Source of the DNA: Candidatus Saccharicenans sp.
GTDB lineage: Bacteria > Acidobacteriota > Aminicenantia > Aminicenantales > Saccharicenantaceae
Direction: 5' to 3'
Length of the DNA stretch: 64,000 nt
Assembly: GCA_026414545.1 (NCBI GenBank)
Contig: JAOAIU010000060.1
Coordinates: 1 to 64,000 of the forward strand
This document shows positions 1 to 10,600 of the stretch, piece by piece (within the stretch, counting starts at the first letter, position 1; each line of letters opens with the position of its first letter). The notes below the pieces were generated by a model. That model was not told the origin of the DNA. It worked only from the letters and a program-made list of their open reading frames with translations, and made no database searches. A program made the translations under genes and the position numbers.

Positions 1-1197
1 CTCGGCCGTCTCCTCGGCAATCCGCTTTTTTTCGGCCTCGTATCTGGGGCGGTCCCTGGACAGCTCTTCCCAGTACTTATAATCCGTGGCATACCAGACT
101 TCGAGCGCCGACTTGCCCGCGGGCGCAGTACTCCTGTCAAAGGCATGGTTTATGATACACAACCATTTGAAGTCCCGATCGGCAATGGTAACCGGTTTTT
201 CTAATTCATAGACAATTTGCTTGGGCTCAGATGACAGGTCCAGGTCGACACCGAAACAAACATGAACCAGGGGCTTGACCACGGGCCAGGTCTCGTACAT
301 TTTCTGGATAGTTTCATCCACATATTTAGCGCCCAGAATGTCAAATATCAGTCTGTGCCCATCCGCTGCCCAGACTACAAGATCCGCCCTGTGCTCGCGG
401 CCATCTTCAAGCCGGATTCCAGTGGCCCGGTCGTTTTCAATCAAGACATCCACCACCCGGCTGTTGAAATTAATCTGGCCGCCCAGGTGGCGATAATAAT
501 CTGCGATCTTCTGGGCCACCCTGAATGACCCACCCAGGGGGTACCCGGATTCCCCTCCGGCCCTAGCCATGCCAGACATGGCCACCATCGGAAAGTCGGG
601 CATCGGCCAGCCCGGGGTATCCACAGCTGACCTGATGGCCAGGGCCAGGAAAGGATCTTTGAGCCGGGCCACATACTCCTGCAAAGTCAGGCGCCCGAAT
701 TTTTTGAACAGGCCGAGCATGGGTACCAGGGTCAGAGCCATTTTAAGCCCGCCGATTATCCCCGTCAGTTCCGGTGGATCCAGGGAGGCGGCACTCATGA
801 TGCCCCGGCCGAAGAAAAGCTTAAGAAAATCTTTTATCAACCCGGCATCTTCCGGAGATATATCCAGCATCTGTTTTTCGAGCCGCTCGCGGTCCAGGCA
901 AAAATCAAATTTTTTCTTCAAACCCTCAACCACGGCAATTCTATCGTGGTAAAAAAATTCCTGGTTTCTGGTAACTCCGAGCTCATCCCACATTCTTTTG
1001 AAAGGCCCCTTCTTGGAGTTGACCAGGATGTGCATGCTGATATCGAAGGTATACCCCCTCCGGGTCCAGGCAGCGCAGAGCCCTCCGGGGACTCTATTTG
1101 CTTCAAAGATGGCCGTTCTGTAACCATTCATCTGGGCATAGCAGCCCGTGGCCAGCCCGGCCATACCCGCCCCCACGATGACCATTGTTTCAGGCAT
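1..1197 (-). CDS. FAD-dependent oxidoreductase, phytoene desaturase (CrtI)-like, partial
   Basis: Open frame of 399 codons running off the left edge, so the C-terminus is missing. The start is ATG at 1197. The N-terminus carries the Rossmann FAD-binding signature GAGMAGLATG (residues about 9-18) followed at about residues 35-50 by an acidic residue, PGGLCAAW and an aromatic RGYTFD segment, the layout of CrtI/phytoene desaturase and related NAD(P)/FAD oxidoreductases. Family members desaturate or isomerise carotenoids or act on other lipids; the substrate here cannot be named. It follows the ICMT-like gene by 9 nt on the same strand, so the two are probably cotranscribed and may act on a common lipid or isoprenoid substrate (inference). 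Confidence 0.8.
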   Translation of the reverse strand, partial: MPETMVIVGAGMAGLATGCYAQMNGYRTAIFEANRVPGGLCAAWTRRGYTFDISMHILVNSKKGPFKRMWDELGVTRNQEFFYHDRIAVVEGLKKKFDFCLDRERLEKQMLDISPEDAGLIKDFLKLFFGRGIMSAASLDPPELTGIIGGLKMALTLVPMLGLFKKFGRLTLQEYVARLKDPFLALAIRSAVDTPGWPMPDFPMVAMSGMARAGGESGYPLGGSFRVAQKIADYYRHLGGQINFNSRVVDVLIENDRATGIRLEDGREHRADLVVWAADGHRLIFDILGAKYVDETIQKMYETWPVVKPLVHVCFGVDLDLSSEPKQIVYELEKPVTIADRDFKWLCIINHAFDRSTAPAGKSALEVWYATDYKYWEELSRDRPRYEAEKKRIAEETAE

Positions 1198-1206
1198 AAT
1201 ATTCTC

Positions 1207-1710
1207 CTAATTCACTTTGATTTTAGTTGGCCTCTTCAATGGAATAAGCCGATGGACCCGGGCCGAGTATTCGCCATACTCCTGGCCAAAAGCCGCGGCC
1301 AGCTGTCTTTCCTCCTGACCGATAAAAATCATAACCCCTGTATACAGGAACGCCGAGACAATAAAATAGACCCAGGTTAAAGTCAAAAACGCCACCCCTG
1401 GAAGGATAAAAAAAGTTGCGCTGGAATAAAGGGGGTTGCGCACCAGACGGTAAGCTCCGGTCGTTATCAGTTGGCCCCGGGAAAAACCTGATAACAACTG
1501 AATGAGGGCAGTAGCCCAGAGGGCCAGGCCGGACAAAAGCAAAACATATCCGGCGGGCCTGATAAAACTGAGGCCGGCCGGTAAGGCAGCAATAAAGGGA
1601 AATCGCCGGTGAAGATACACGGCCGTTATCAAAGAGGGTAAAGCAAAAAGGATTATCTTCCCGCCCTGGCCCACGATGTTCATTCCCCTCTGGTTTTTTA
1701 TTAAACTCAC
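1207..1710 (-). CDS. ICMT/PEMT-like integral membrane methyltransferase
   Basis: 167 residues with about four hydrophobic membrane spans. The conserved C-terminal half has GAYRLVRNPLY (residues 85-95) and EERQL...YGEYSARVHRLIP (133-156), the signature of the isoprenylcysteine carboxyl methyltransferase / phospholipid methyltransferase family, which binds S-adenosylmethionine at the membrane surface. The start is GTG at 1710, overlapping the mtnA stop in TAGTG and preceded by an AGGAAGGGG ribosome site; the internal ATG at 1683 has its purine run too close. Substrate unknown. Bacterial members often act on small lipids or quinones rather than proteins. Confidence 0.8.
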   Translation of the reverse strand: MSLIKNQRGMNIVGQGGKIILFALPSLITAVYLHRRFPFIAALPAGLSFIRPAGYVLLLSGLALWATALIQLLSGFSRGQLITTGAYRLVRNPLYSSATFFILPGVAFLTLTWVYFIVSAFLYTGVMIFIGQEERQLAAAFGQEYGEYSARVHRLIPLKRPTKIKVN

Positions 1711-2744
1711 TACTGCCCCTTCCTGATTTTCGCTATCTCCCGGGTATAGGGCGGCCGGATTATGCCTTTCTCGGTGATGATGGCCGAAATCAGCCGGGCC
1801 GGCGTAACGTCAAAAGCCGGGTTTTTAACCGGAACCCCGGGCAGGGTAATCAACCGGCCGCCAACCCTGCGGACTTCATCTGCTTTTCTTTCTTCAATGG
1901 GGATATCCTGGCCGCTCTTCAGGCTGAAATCAAAGGTGCTGAGCGGGGCAGCCACATAGAACGGAAGGCGATGCTCGCGGGCCAGCACGGCCAGGCTGTA
2001 CGTTCCTATCTTGTTGGCAGTGTCACCGTTTCGAGCTATGCGGTCAGCCCCGACGATAACCAGGTTGATTTCTCCCTGACGCATCAGCCAGCCGGCCATG
2101 TTGTCGGTTATCAGAGTAACCGGAATCCGGTCATGAGTTAGTTCCCACACGGTCAGCCTGGCTCCCTGAAGGAAAGGCCTGGTTTCGCAGGCCAGGACCT
2201 TAATTTTCTTTTTCCGGGCCTGAGCCGCCCTGACCACCCCCAGGGCCGTTCCGTAACCGGCCGTGGCCAGGGCTCCGGCGTTACAATGAGTCAGGATGGT
2301 TGCTCCTTCGGGAATCAGGCTGGCTCCATTCTCTCCTATCTTCTGGTTTATTCCAAGGTCTTCTTTTTCTATGGCTCGGGCTTCGGCCAAAAGAATTCTT
2401 TTTAGCCTGGCCAGCCCGGCCATTTTATTTTCTTCGTAAACCCTCTTCATCCTTTCCAGGGCCCAGAACAGGTTTCTGGCCGTGGGCCTGGTCCGCCACA
2501 GGCGTTGATAATAACTATCAAATTCGCTCTCCACATCTGCCCCCGCTTTCAGGTTGGCCATTCCCAGGGCCAGACCATAAGCAGCCGCTATCCCGATAGC
2601 CGGCGCACCTCGTATCACCATGTCTTCTATGGCCCGGGCCACCTCCTCCACAGATTTCAGGGTGAGATAAGATTCTTTCCACGGCAAACGGCGCTGGTCG
2701 ACCATCACCAGCGACCCATTTTTCCAGGCAATTGCCGGCAGCAT
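1710..2744 (-). CDS. mtnA: S-methyl-5-thioribose-1-phosphate isomerase
   Basis: 344 residues. Converts 5-methylthioribose-1-phosphate to methylthioribulose-1-phosphate in methionine salvage; homologous to eIF2B alpha-type proteins. Motifs seen: RGAPAIG (45-51), the [10 protein letters not shown] loop with catalytic Cys154, and [10 protein letters not shown] with catalytic Asp234. I chose ATG 2744 because AAGGAGGT lies five bases upstream; a longer frame to 2792 would overlap the upstream lipoprotein gene. No other salvage gene (mtnB, mtnC, mtnK) lies nearby, so the rest of the pathway is elsewhere or the enzyme serves a shortened pathway. It overlaps the methyltransferase gene by one base. 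Confidence 0.95.
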   Translation of the reverse strand: MLPAIAWKNGSLVMVDQRRLPWKESYLTLKSVEEVARAIEDMVIRGAPAIGIAAAYGLALGMANLKAGADVESEFDSYYQRLWRTRPTARNLFWALERMKRVYEENKMAGLARLKRILLAEARAIEKEDLGINQKIGENGASLIPEGATILTHCNAGALATAGYGTALGVVRAAQARKKKIKVLACETRPFLQGARLTVWELTHDRIPVTLITDNMAGWLMRQGEINLVIVGADRIARNGDTANKIGTYSLAVLAREHRLPFYVAAPLSTFDFSLKSGQDIPIEERKADEVRRVGGRLITLPGVPVKNPAFDVTPARLISAIITEKGIIRPPYTREIAKIRKGQ

Positions 2745-2746
2745 GC

Positions 2747-3607
2747 TTACCTCCTTTTCCAGTCCGGAGTCTCCGCGTCCGGCCATTTCCATTTATCTAT
2801 CCAGAGCCGGTAGGTGCGACTGAACTCAGCCCACTCCTCCCCGGCCAGAGATTCCTTGAGACGTCGATAGCAGAAGACAATCTGGTTGTCGTTATCGCGA
2901 TGAGTTTCCAATTTCGCCAACCCCAGTTCCCTGGCCATGACCGCCTCCTCAAAGCTCTGGCGATATTTTTTCTGGTGGCCAAGAAGCTGGGAAAGCAGGT
3001 AATGGTAATAGCCGCAGGCCGGGTCGGTGTCCAGAGCTTTTTCTACTATTCCGATAGATTTAATGATAATTTTTTCCTGCTCCTTTTCAGGCAGGGCAGG
3101 CAGCAATTCGAGCTGGCCATCTACCAGCCGGCCCAGCGCGGCCTGGACTACGGGGGAGAACTTACCTCGTTCGCCCAGGATGGAATAGACACGCAGGGCC
3201 GGCTCAGTCAGCCCCTGTTCCTGGAGAGAAATGGCCAGCCCCAGGAGACTGACCTCCCGGGCCCAGCTCTCGGCCTTCTCTTCCCCCAGGGCTGCGGCCT
3301 GGCTGAAACTCCGGCTGGCTTCAGGCCATTTGGCCAGCTTAACTTCAGACAGGCCCTTGAGCAGGTAGGCCTGGGCCGAAGGTCTCTTCCTGACCTCTCG
3401 TTGAGTTTCTTCCAGGGACATCTTGTAAAGGGCAATCGCTTCTTCAGTTTGGAAAGACTTTTCCCGTTCCTGAGCCGCGGCCAGGTGAAGCTTGGCCTTC
3501 TGCAGGGACGAAGCGCAGCCTGAAAAGAGCACCACGAAAGCCAGGATGATCAACATCCCGGACAATGTTTTTCTGTGCCATCTTGACCTTGGATGCTTTC
3601 TAATCAT
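2747..3607 (-). CDS. TPR-like lipoprotein
   Basis: 286 residues beginning with a basic stretch, a hydrophobic helix and a lipobox ending LFSGC (Cys31), so it is probably a lipid-anchored envelope protein. The rest is alpha-helical with A/L-rich repeats resembling tetratricopeptide or Sel1-type helices (for example near residues 45-70 and 85-115). No enzymatic motif is seen. It ends two bases before the mtnA start, so the genes are cotranscribed. Function not recognised; a scaffold or assembly role is the usual inference for such repeats. Confidence 0.75.
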   Translation of the reverse strand: MIRKHPRSRWHRKTLSGMLIILAFVVLFSGCASSLQKAKLHLAAAQEREKSFQTEEAIALYKMSLEETQREVRKRPSAQAYLLKGLSEVKLAKWPEASRSFSQAAALGEEKAESWAREVSLLGLAISLQEQGLTEPALRVYSILGERGKFSPVVQAALGRLVDGQLELLPALPEKEQEKIIIKSIGIVEKALDTDPACGYYHYLLSQLLGHQKKYRQSFEEAVMARELGLAKLETHRDNDNQIVFCYRRLKESLAGEEWAEFSRTYRLWIDKWKWPDAETPDWKRR

Positions 3608-3631
3608 CGCCCATCACCATCCTCATCCTGG

Positions 3632-4201
3632 CTACATCTTTTCCATCGCTCTTTTCAACAGCTCCCGGACCTGGTCATCCGTGAGCAGGTCCCAGCCCAG
3701 ATCCAGAGATTCTTCGGCCACCCCTTCTAGGGTCTTCCAGAAATCCTTCCGGCTGCCGGCAGCCCGAATTTCCACCAGGGCGGCTTCCAGCCTTGGCCTG
3801 AACTCGGCCACCAGGCGGCGATAATCATGGCCTTTTAGCTCGGCCGAGAACAGTTTCTCCAGGAAAGGGTCCTGCAAGCCGAGAACCGGGTACAGGGCCC
3901 GAAAGGCCGGCCGCAAGGTTCTTAAATCCCTGTTGCTGATTTGTTCCTCATAGACGGCCTTAAGCTCCGGTCTGGCCACAAAAAAGTCCAGGACAAATTC
4001 GGCCGGCTTGTTCTTGAGGGTCTCGGCTTCCAGCCAGACCTTCATCTCCATGATTTTCTTTTTAACCTCTCCGCGGCGGGTCGCCGCCCAGACCAGGGAA
4101 GAAAAAATGACCGGCAGCAGAGCCAGCGAAGCGGCCGGGAAAAAATCGCTGAGGATATCCCTGGACTGCCGGAGAAAAGCAACCAGCTTTTTTTCGTCCA
4201 T
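3632..4201 (-). CDS. Hypothetical protein with one membrane span
   Basis: 189 residues. The N-terminal 20 residues are amphipathic, residues about 21-40 form one hydrophobic span, and the remainder is a charged helical domain. ATG 4201 is preceded by GGAGGGGGC, a good ribosome site. I do not recognise a family. It lies 24 nt upstream of the TPR-like lipoprotein and probably shares its transcript. The charged domain after the membrane helix suggests a cytoplasmic or periplasmic helical domain anchored in the inner membrane. Confidence 0.6.
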   Translation of the reverse strand: MDEKKLVAFLRQSRDILSDFFPAASLALLPVIFSSLVWAATRRGEVKKKIMEMKVWLEAETLKNKPAEFVLDFFVARPELKAVYEEQISNRDLRTLRPAFRALYPVLGLQDPFLEKLFSAELKGHDYRRLVAEFRPRLEAALVEIRAAGSRKDFWKTLEGVAEESLDLGWDLLTDDQVRELLKRAMEKM

Positions 4202-4296
4202 TCCGCCCCCTCCAATTTTTCATGCGGGTCATAAAAAACTAACACCGTCAAAAATCCGGGTACAGGTTGACGCTCCGGCTATTATAGACGAAAATT

Positions 4297-6090
4297 CTAT
4301 TTGACTTCCAGAATGGCCAGAAATGCTTCCTGGGGAATGTCCACCCGGCCTACCCTTTTCATCCTCTTCTTACCTTCCTTCTGCTTTTCCAGGACCTTCA
4401 TCTTCCTGGTGTAATCGCCGCCGTAAAGCTTGGCCAGGACATCCTTCCGAAATGGTTTAACCGTCTCGCGGGCAATAACTCTCTTGCCGATGGCTGCCTG
4501 CAGCACCACCTCGAACTGCTGGCGCGGAATGGCCTGGCGCAGCTTTTCTACCAGCGACCGTCCGACACGGTAGGCTTTGTCCTTATGGACTATGACCGAT
4601 AGGGCATCAACTTCTTCATAATTGACCAGGATGTCGAGCTTGACCAGCGGGGCTTCTTTATAGCCGGCCAGCTCGTAATCCATGGAAGCGTAACCCTGGG
4701 AGAGCGACTTGAGCTGGTTGTAAAAATCAAAGACCACTTCGTTCAGGGGGACCAGGTAATCCAGCAGCACCCGGCTGGTCGAAATATACTCCATCTTTTT
4801 CTGCACGCCCCGCCGTTCATCCAGTAGCTGCAGCAGATTGCCCAGGTAGCGGTCGGGAGTCAGGATCAAAGCTTCGATAATCGGTTCTTCAATTCTGTCT
4901 ATGTACTGGGGTTCAGGCAACTCCGAAGGGTTGTGCACCTCAAGCACCTGGCCCTTGGTGGTCACCACCCGGTAACTGACGCTGGGTGCCGTGGTAATCA
5001 GACTCAGGTTGAACTCCCGCTCCAGCCTCTCCTGGATAATTTCGCGGTGGAGCAGTCCCAGGAACCCGGCCCTGAAACCGAAGCCCAGGGCCGGGGAATT
5101 TTCCGGTTCAAAATGGAAGGAAGCATCGTTGAGCCTCAACTTTTCCAGGGCATCGCGCAGGTCTTCGATGCTGCTTTCACCGGTCGGGTAAAGCCCGCAG
5201 AAAACCATGGGCTTGGCTTCCTTAAAACCGGGCAGGGGCTGCTCGGCTGGCCGCAGCTTGTGGGTGATGGTCTCGCCGATGCGGGCGTGGGCCAGGTTTT
5301 TTATCCCGGCAATCAGGTACCCGACCTCTCCGGTTGAAAGGGATTCAACCCGGACCGGCTTGGGCGTCAGGTAACCGATTTCTTCCACCTGGTACTCGGC
5401 TCCGGTGGCCATTAAAACTATTCGGTCCCCGGTTCTTATGGTGCCATCTACCACCCTTACCAGGACCACCACACCTCTGTAGGGGTCAAACCACGAATCA
5501 AAGAGCAAGGCCTTGAGAGGTGAAGCCGCGCTTCCCCGCGGCGGGGGAATTCTTTTGACCACGCTCTCCAGGACCTCTTCCACTGCGGTTCCTTTCTTGG
5601 CGGAGACCAGGAGGGCCTCTTCCCGCTTCAGGCCGACGATGTGTTCCAGCTGCTCCAGAGTCATTTCAACGTCGGCCTGGGGCAGGTCTATCTTGTTGAT
5701 GACCGGGATGATCAGCAGGTCATTCTGGATGGCCAGGTAGGCGTTGGCCAGAGTCTGGGCCTCCACTCCCTGGGAAGCATCGATGACCAGGACCGCCCCC
5801 TCGCAGGCCGCCAGGCTGCGTGAAACCTCGTAAGAAAAATCAACATGCCCGGGGGTATCAATCAGGTTCAGGATGTATTCTTCGCCCGACCGACTGCGGT
5901 AGGTCAGCCTGGCCGTCTGGGCCTTGATAGTGATGCCCCTTTCCCGCTCCAGGTCCATGGTGTCTAGAACCTGCTCCTTAAGCTCGCGTGGCGATAGGGC
6001 ACCGGTCAGCTCGATAAAACGGTCGGCCAGGGTGCTCTTGCCATGGTCCACATGGGCAATTATCGAGAAATTGCGTATTCTTTCCTGCAT
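4297..6090 (-). CDS. lepA: Elongation factor 4 (back-translocating GTPase LepA)
   Basis: 597 residues, the normal family length. It has the G1 motif AHVDHGKST (12-20), DTPGH and NKID boxes, EF-G-like domains II, III and V, and the LepA-specific C-terminal domain ending with [16 protein letters not shown]. It binds ribosomes and remobilises stalled or mistranslocated complexes. I place the start at ATG 6090 (product MQERIRNF...) because GGTGG precedes it and homologues begin there; the in-frame GTG at 6099 is an alternative. A consensus promoter lies about 70 nt upstream, divergent from that of tatA. Confidence 0.97.
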   Translation of the reverse strand: MQERIRNFSIIAHVDHGKSTLADRFIELTGALSPRELKEQVLDTMDLERERGITIKAQTARLTYRSRSGEEYILNLIDTPGHVDFSYEVSRSLAACEGAVLVIDASQGVEAQTLANAYLAIQNDLLIIPVINKIDLPQADVEMTLEQLEHIVGLKREEALLVSAKKGTAVEEVLESVVKRIPPPRGSAASPLKALLFDSWFDPYRGVVVLVRVVDGTIRTGDRIVLMATGAEYQVEEIGYLTPKPVRVESLSTGEVGYLIAGIKNLAHARIGETITHKLRPAEQPLPGFKEAKPMVFCGLYPTGESSIEDLRDALEKLRLNDASFHFEPENSPALGFGFRAGFLGLLHREIIQERLEREFNLSLITTAPSVSYRVVTTKGQVLEVHNPSELPEPQYIDRIEEPIIEALILTPDRYLGNLLQLLDERRGVQKKMEYISTSRVLLDYLVPLNEVVFDFYNQLKSLSQGYASMDYELAGYKEAPLVKLDILVNYEEVDALSVIVHKDKAYRVGRSLVEKLRQAIPRQQFEVVLQAAIGKRVIARETVKPFRKDVLAKLYGGDYTRKMKVLEKQKEGKKRMKRVGRVDIPQEAFLAILEVK

Positions 6091-6158
6091 TATTTCCACC
6101 GCTCAATTATCCGGAAGACCGGCCTTTTTCAGCCAGGAAGGTGGCAGGCTGTATTCGT

Positions 6159-6187
6159 ATTTTAACGGAAAAAGACGGCACTGACAA
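6159..6187 (-). promoter_or_regulatory. Promoter of lepA
   Basis: On the minus strand TTGTCA (6182-6187) and TAAAAT (6159-6164) are separated by exactly 17 bp. The predicted start near 6152 leaves a leader of about 60 nt. It is divergent from the tatA promoter some 30 bp away. Confidence 0.7.
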
Positions 6188-6217
6188 CTGCCTGCGGGCA
6201 GCCCCACCAGTCTTTCC

Positions 6218-6246
6218 TTGACTTTTCCCCGGGCATAGAGTAACTT
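6218..6246 (+). promoter_or_regulatory. Promoter of tatA
   Basis: TTGACT (6218-6223), 17 bp, TAACTT (6241-6246). Predicted start near 6253, about 50 nt before the tatA ATG. Confidence 0.65.
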
Positions 6247-6304
6247 TTTATCTGGAATCGGAGACACCTCAACCAGTTTGAGTAAACTCCGGAAGGAGGC
6301 CTGA

Positions 6305-6496
6305 ATGTTAGGTTCAATCGGACCCACTGAACTCTTATTAATCCTGCTTATAGTTATCATCATCTTCGGGGCCAGAAAGCTTCCAGACCTCGGCAAATCC
6401 CTGGGTGAGGGCATAAAGAACTTCAAGAAAGCCGTCAGCAGCGGCAAGGAAGAACATCCCTCTGATAACCAGCCCAAGCCACCGGCAGCCGGCTGA
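6305..6496 (+). CDS. tatA: Twin-arginine translocase subunit TatA/TatE
   Basis: 63 residues. A short N-terminal membrane helix (about residues 5-22) is followed by the conserved [23 protein letters not shown] amphipathic region (given here as motif blocks [10 protein letters not shown] at 21-30 and [10 protein letters not shown]), then a polar tail. This is the pore-forming subunit for export of folded, often cofactor-containing, proteins. Start chosen on GGAAGGAGG just upstream. tatC is not in the window; TatA genes are often unlinked from tatC. Confidence 0.93.
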   Translation: MLGSIGPTELLLILLIVIIIFGARKLPDLGKSLGEGIKNFKKAVSSGKEEHPSDNQPKPPAAG

Positions 6497-6520
6497 AGAA
6501 TCGTTCCCCAACCCTGAGCA

Positions 6521-7462
6521 ATGCCCGAAAATCTATACGCCGGGTTTGATTTAGGCGGAACCCAGCTCAAGTATGGCCTGATTAACGCAGGTGGAAGGAT
6601 AGTCTACAAGAGCCAGGCTCCCAGCCCCCCCGATATCGCATCCCTCATGGCTCTAATCCAGAAAATCTGGGTGGAGCTGGACGGCAGGTACCCGAAGCGG
6701 ATAAAGTCTGCAGGCTTCGGCTTCGCCGGCTTTTTCAGTCTCAAACAAAAAAGAATAATGCAGTCTCCGAACTACCCGGCCCTGGACAATTTCCCGCTCT
6801 TCCCGGCCCTGAAAAAAATAATTCCGGTTCCTTTTGCGGTGCATAACGACGCCAACCTGGCCGCTTACGGAGAATATCTCTTTGGCAGCGCCCGCCAGGT
6901 CCACAGCCTGGTCTTCCTGACGGTTGGCACCGGGCTGGGTTCGGGAATCATTCTGGAAGGCGAGCTGTGGCAGGGCAAAGGCGGCTTTGCCGGTGAGCTG
7001 GGCCACATCACCGTTAACCCCGAAGGCCTCAGGTGTGGCTGCGGCAATATCGGCTGCCTGGAAACTGAGGTCTCGGCTCCGGCCCTGGTACGCAATTACC
7101 TGAATTTCTCAGGAAAACCAGGCCAGAAAGAAACGCTGACCGCCCGCGACATCTATCTCCGGGCCCGGGCCGGGGAGGAGGCAGCCAGGAAGAGCTTTGA
7201 GCGCTGCGGCTACTTTCTGGGAATTGCCCTGGGTATCGTTATAAATTTCCTCAACCCGGAGAAAATAGTCATCGGGGGCGGGGTAATGAAATCGGGCCAC
7301 TGGCTGCTGAAGCCGGCCAGAGCTGAAGCCAGAAGAAGGGCGATAGCCCCGGCTTTTGCCACCTGCGAGATCAGGAAAGCCAGCCTGGGAAACGATGCCG
7401 GCCTGATGGGTGCGGCCGCCTGGGCCCGGCACAAGATGGAAGCCGGTAAAATAGCCCTTTGA
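6521..7462 (+). CDS. ROK-family sugar kinase (glucokinase-like)
   Basis: 313 residues. ATP-phosphate loop DLGGT (10-14), HNDAN with catalytic Asp110 (108-112), GTGLGSGI (137-144), and the ROK zinc motif: His162 with Cys172, Cys174 and Cys179 in CGCGNIGC. ROK kinases phosphorylate glucose or N-acetylhexosamines in the cytoplasm; no helix-turn-helix is present, so this is a kinase, not a repressor. The exact sugar cannot be read from sequence. It starts 25 nt after tatA on the same strand. The ribosome site is weak. Confidence 0.9.
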   Translation: MPENLYAGFDLGGTQLKYGLINAGGRIVYKSQAPSPPDIASLMALIQKIWVELDGRYPKRIKSAGFGFAGFFSLKQKRIMQSPNYPALDNFPLFPALKKIIPVPFAVHNDANLAAYGEYLFGSARQVHSLVFLTVGTGLGSGIILEGELWQGKGGFAGELGHITVNPEGLRCGCGNIGCLETEVSAPALVRNYLNFSGKPGQKETLTARDIYLRARAGEEAARKSFERCGYFLGIALGIVINFLNPEKIVIGGGVMKSGHWLLKPARAEARRRAIAPAFATCEIRKASLGNDAGLMGAAAWARHKMEAGKIAL

Positions 7463-7511
7463 GCTGTCTTGACCGGGGGTCGGGTAACTTTTTCCCCCTT
7501 CCAAAAGTTTT

Positions 7512-7549
7512 TATAATTTGATACAAATAAGACTAAAAAAAGCTATAAT
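7512..7549 (+). promoter_or_regulatory. Candidate promoter region of the TonB receptor gene
   Basis: An AT-rich stretch between the ROK kinase and the receptor holds two perfect TATAAT hexamers, at 7512-7517 and 7544-7549. A TTGATA at 7518-7523 is 20 bp from the second, longer than ideal. A 5-prime leader of roughly 90 nt would result. Confidence 0.4.
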
Positions 7550-7644
7550 GTTTATCTTGTTTCCAGCCTTAAAGGCCCTGATTTTTGAACATTCAGCCTG
7601 CGGGTGGAGTAATATCAGTTTCTGAGCAGACAAAGGAGGACCAG

Positions 7645-10600
7645 GTGGTCAGGATGAAAAGCAAGCTTTTCTTAATCATAATCAGCCTATCATTGCTATT
7701 GTTTACCTTTCTGACCGCCGCCGCCAGCCTCCAGGCTGCGGTTAAACTCGACGGGACGGTCAAAGGTCGCATCACCGACAAGTCCGGCCGGCCGGTAGAA
7801 GGCGCTTACATCTATCTCTCCTCGCCCAGTCTGGTGGGCCTCCGTTATTTCCTGACCGATAAGAACGGCTACTATTATTTTCTGCATCTACCCTCCGGCA
7901 CCTACAAGCTGGCCATTGAAGCCCCTGGCTTTCACACGGCCATAATCAACGACATCCGAATAGAAACCGGTAAGACACTCACCCTGCCGGTCAGCCTGGA
8001 AACAGCCGCCGACCAGGAGGAGGAAAAGGTTCTTCTCTATCCCCTGCCGGCCCTGGATAAGGAAAACCCGGGTATATCATATGTTCTGGATAAAGATATC
8101 CTCAATCATATTCCCCGGACCAAGGACCTGGCCGGCCTGCTGCAACTTGCCCCGGGATTGAATCCCGAAACTCCACCCCGTGACCTGAATTTTTCGGTCA
8201 ACGGCTCACCCGTTGGTTCCAATCTGGTCACCTTCTCGGGCAACGAACTTAACCATCCTTTTAGCCTGACCCCGGCCCGGAACATAAATCCTGACTCCGT
8301 TGAGGAAATCGAGATTGTTAATGCCGGAAACCAGGTGGAGAACTACTCAACTCCAGGGGCCTTCATAAAAATGATCCCCCGCTCCGGGCAGAACCGCTCT
8401 TCCGGCCAGCTTCAGTTTCTTGGTACCGGTGGCAATCTAACCGGAAGCCTCTGGAGTCAGGATGAGCTGAACCAGATGGAATCGCCGGCAGTAGTCAAGG
8501 ACCGTTATAACCTCGATTTTGACCTGAGCCTGGAAGGGGCCATCCTGCCGGACCGGGTCTGGTACTTTACCAATTTCAGGTACAACCGCCGGGCCAGGTC
8601 AACTCCCTTTGCTCCCTGGCGGGACCCAAACAACATTCCTTACCCAATGTATAGTTGGAAATCCGGCGACTTCGCTTCCCTCATCCGTTTTACTTCCCAG
8701 GTTACCCCCGAGATCAACGCTTCAATCATGATGAGCTTCAATAAAAACAGGCAGACCGTGGACCCGGAATTTCTGACACCCTTCAATCCCCAGATCGCCA
8801 CCCTCAGCATTGCCGGGCAGAATCTTTTTCTGCTTAGCGCCAGCGGCGGTTATAAGCTGAACCAGGCCACCCAGGCCAGCCTGTTCCTTTTCTATACGCG
8901 CGATTTTCTTCCCAGGCGCCTGGATGCCAAGGGTGAAAACAATCCCAGGTATGTAGACCTCGGCAGCGGCTACTCCTGGGGCAGCGGCCCATACAACCAG
9001 GACCAGATCGGAGAAGTCTTCCGGGCCGGCGCTTCCATCACCAGGTTCCAGCCATTCTTAAAGACCTTTCATGAACTGGTGGCCGGAGCCGAATACCAGA
9101 GCACGCGGGCCGATGATTCGGTCTGGAAATCAAACAACCTGATCTATTATTACCTGAATGGAAGTCCCTATTACTACGGCTCCGGAGTTTCTCCCGAGAC
9201 TGGAAACCTGGTCGGGAAAGGATTGCTGGGCTTTTACCTGGCCAGCAGCGCCCGGGATGGATTATTGCAGAGAGCCTCCTTGCACCGCCTGACTCTTTAT
9301 CTGCACGATACCTTCAACCTCGGCCGGCGGCTTAATTTTTCGTTGGGACTGAAGCTGGAAAGAATTCAGTCAGGCCTGGCCGCAGTTTACAAGGGCGTAA
9401 GCGGTTCTAGCATTTCTTTCTATGCCGGCGAAGCTGCCATCCGGCCAGTTTATGGTGTTAACCCATACAGCGCGGTGAACTACCCCTCCTGGGATAACAT
9501 GGTAATCTGGTATAACCTGTCCCCGCGACTGGGATTGGTCTTCGACCTCCTGGGGACAGGCAAAACCCTGATCAAGGGGTCATTCGGCCGCTACCCGGAT
9601 AACATTAACCTGAGCTATCTTATGAACTTTGGCCCGGGCTGGACCACCGGTTATCATAATTTCTACTGGTACGACGAAAATCAAGATGGGACGGCCGACA
9701 TCGATGACACCTTCTTGCCCCTGGCCGAGGACTACAGGATTCACCAGAGCGATTACTTCCACAAACGAGTCTCTTCAGAATTGAAAGCCCCTCTGACCAC
9801 GGAATGGACGGCTACCTTTGAACAGCAACTGTCTGAAATGTTCACTCTGTCGCTGTCCTATCTCTACAGAACCCGGACCAGGATCATAGAGGACGTGCTT
9901 TACGACCCGGACGCTGACCGGGAATGGTACTCTGTTGACCAGGCCAGCGGGCTCTGGGTACCTTTTTCCACAGTGGTTCCTGGACAGACTGGCTACGGAG
10001 AAGTGCCGGTAACGGTATATTTCCCTTCCTCAACGGCCCCGGCCTTTTTCACCAGACTCAGTAATGTCGACGGCCTGAAACAAACTTACTCCGCTTTTCA
10101 ACTGGTGGTCAGAAAGAAAATGAGCGACAACTGGCAGTTCCTGGCCTCAGCCACCTGGAGTCGGGCCAGGGGCAATGCCGGATTGAGCCGGTTGAATGCC
10201 ACCACTCTGACCCAGCTGGCCAATTCCCCCAACTCTCTGGTTAACGTCACCGACAGCAGCCGCCTGGACCTGGACCGGCCCTGGGTGATCAAGGTCATGG
10301 GCACCTACCGCCTGCCGCGGGATTTTTACCTGAGCGTCTTTTTCCAGTACCTGAGCGGAACTCCCTGGGCCAGGACCGTGACCATCGTCCCGCCGGCCAG
10401 CTGGCTGGAAAGCCACCAGGCCCAGAATATCCCGGCTACGGTCTACCTGGAAGAACCTGGCTCCAGGAGATGGCCTGACTTCCACAGCCTGGACCTCAGG
10501 CTGGAACGCAGTTTCAAGGTAGGCCAGAAAACGAGGCTGGATGTGGCGGTTGACATCCTCAATCTGCTCGGGAATAAATACGGCCTGAAAGACTTAAACG

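Noticed and set aside
6103-6570. 155-codon minus-strand frame between lepA and the ROK gene
   Set aside because: It runs antisense through tatA and its promoter, has no ribosome site, and only its last part looks protein-like by chance.
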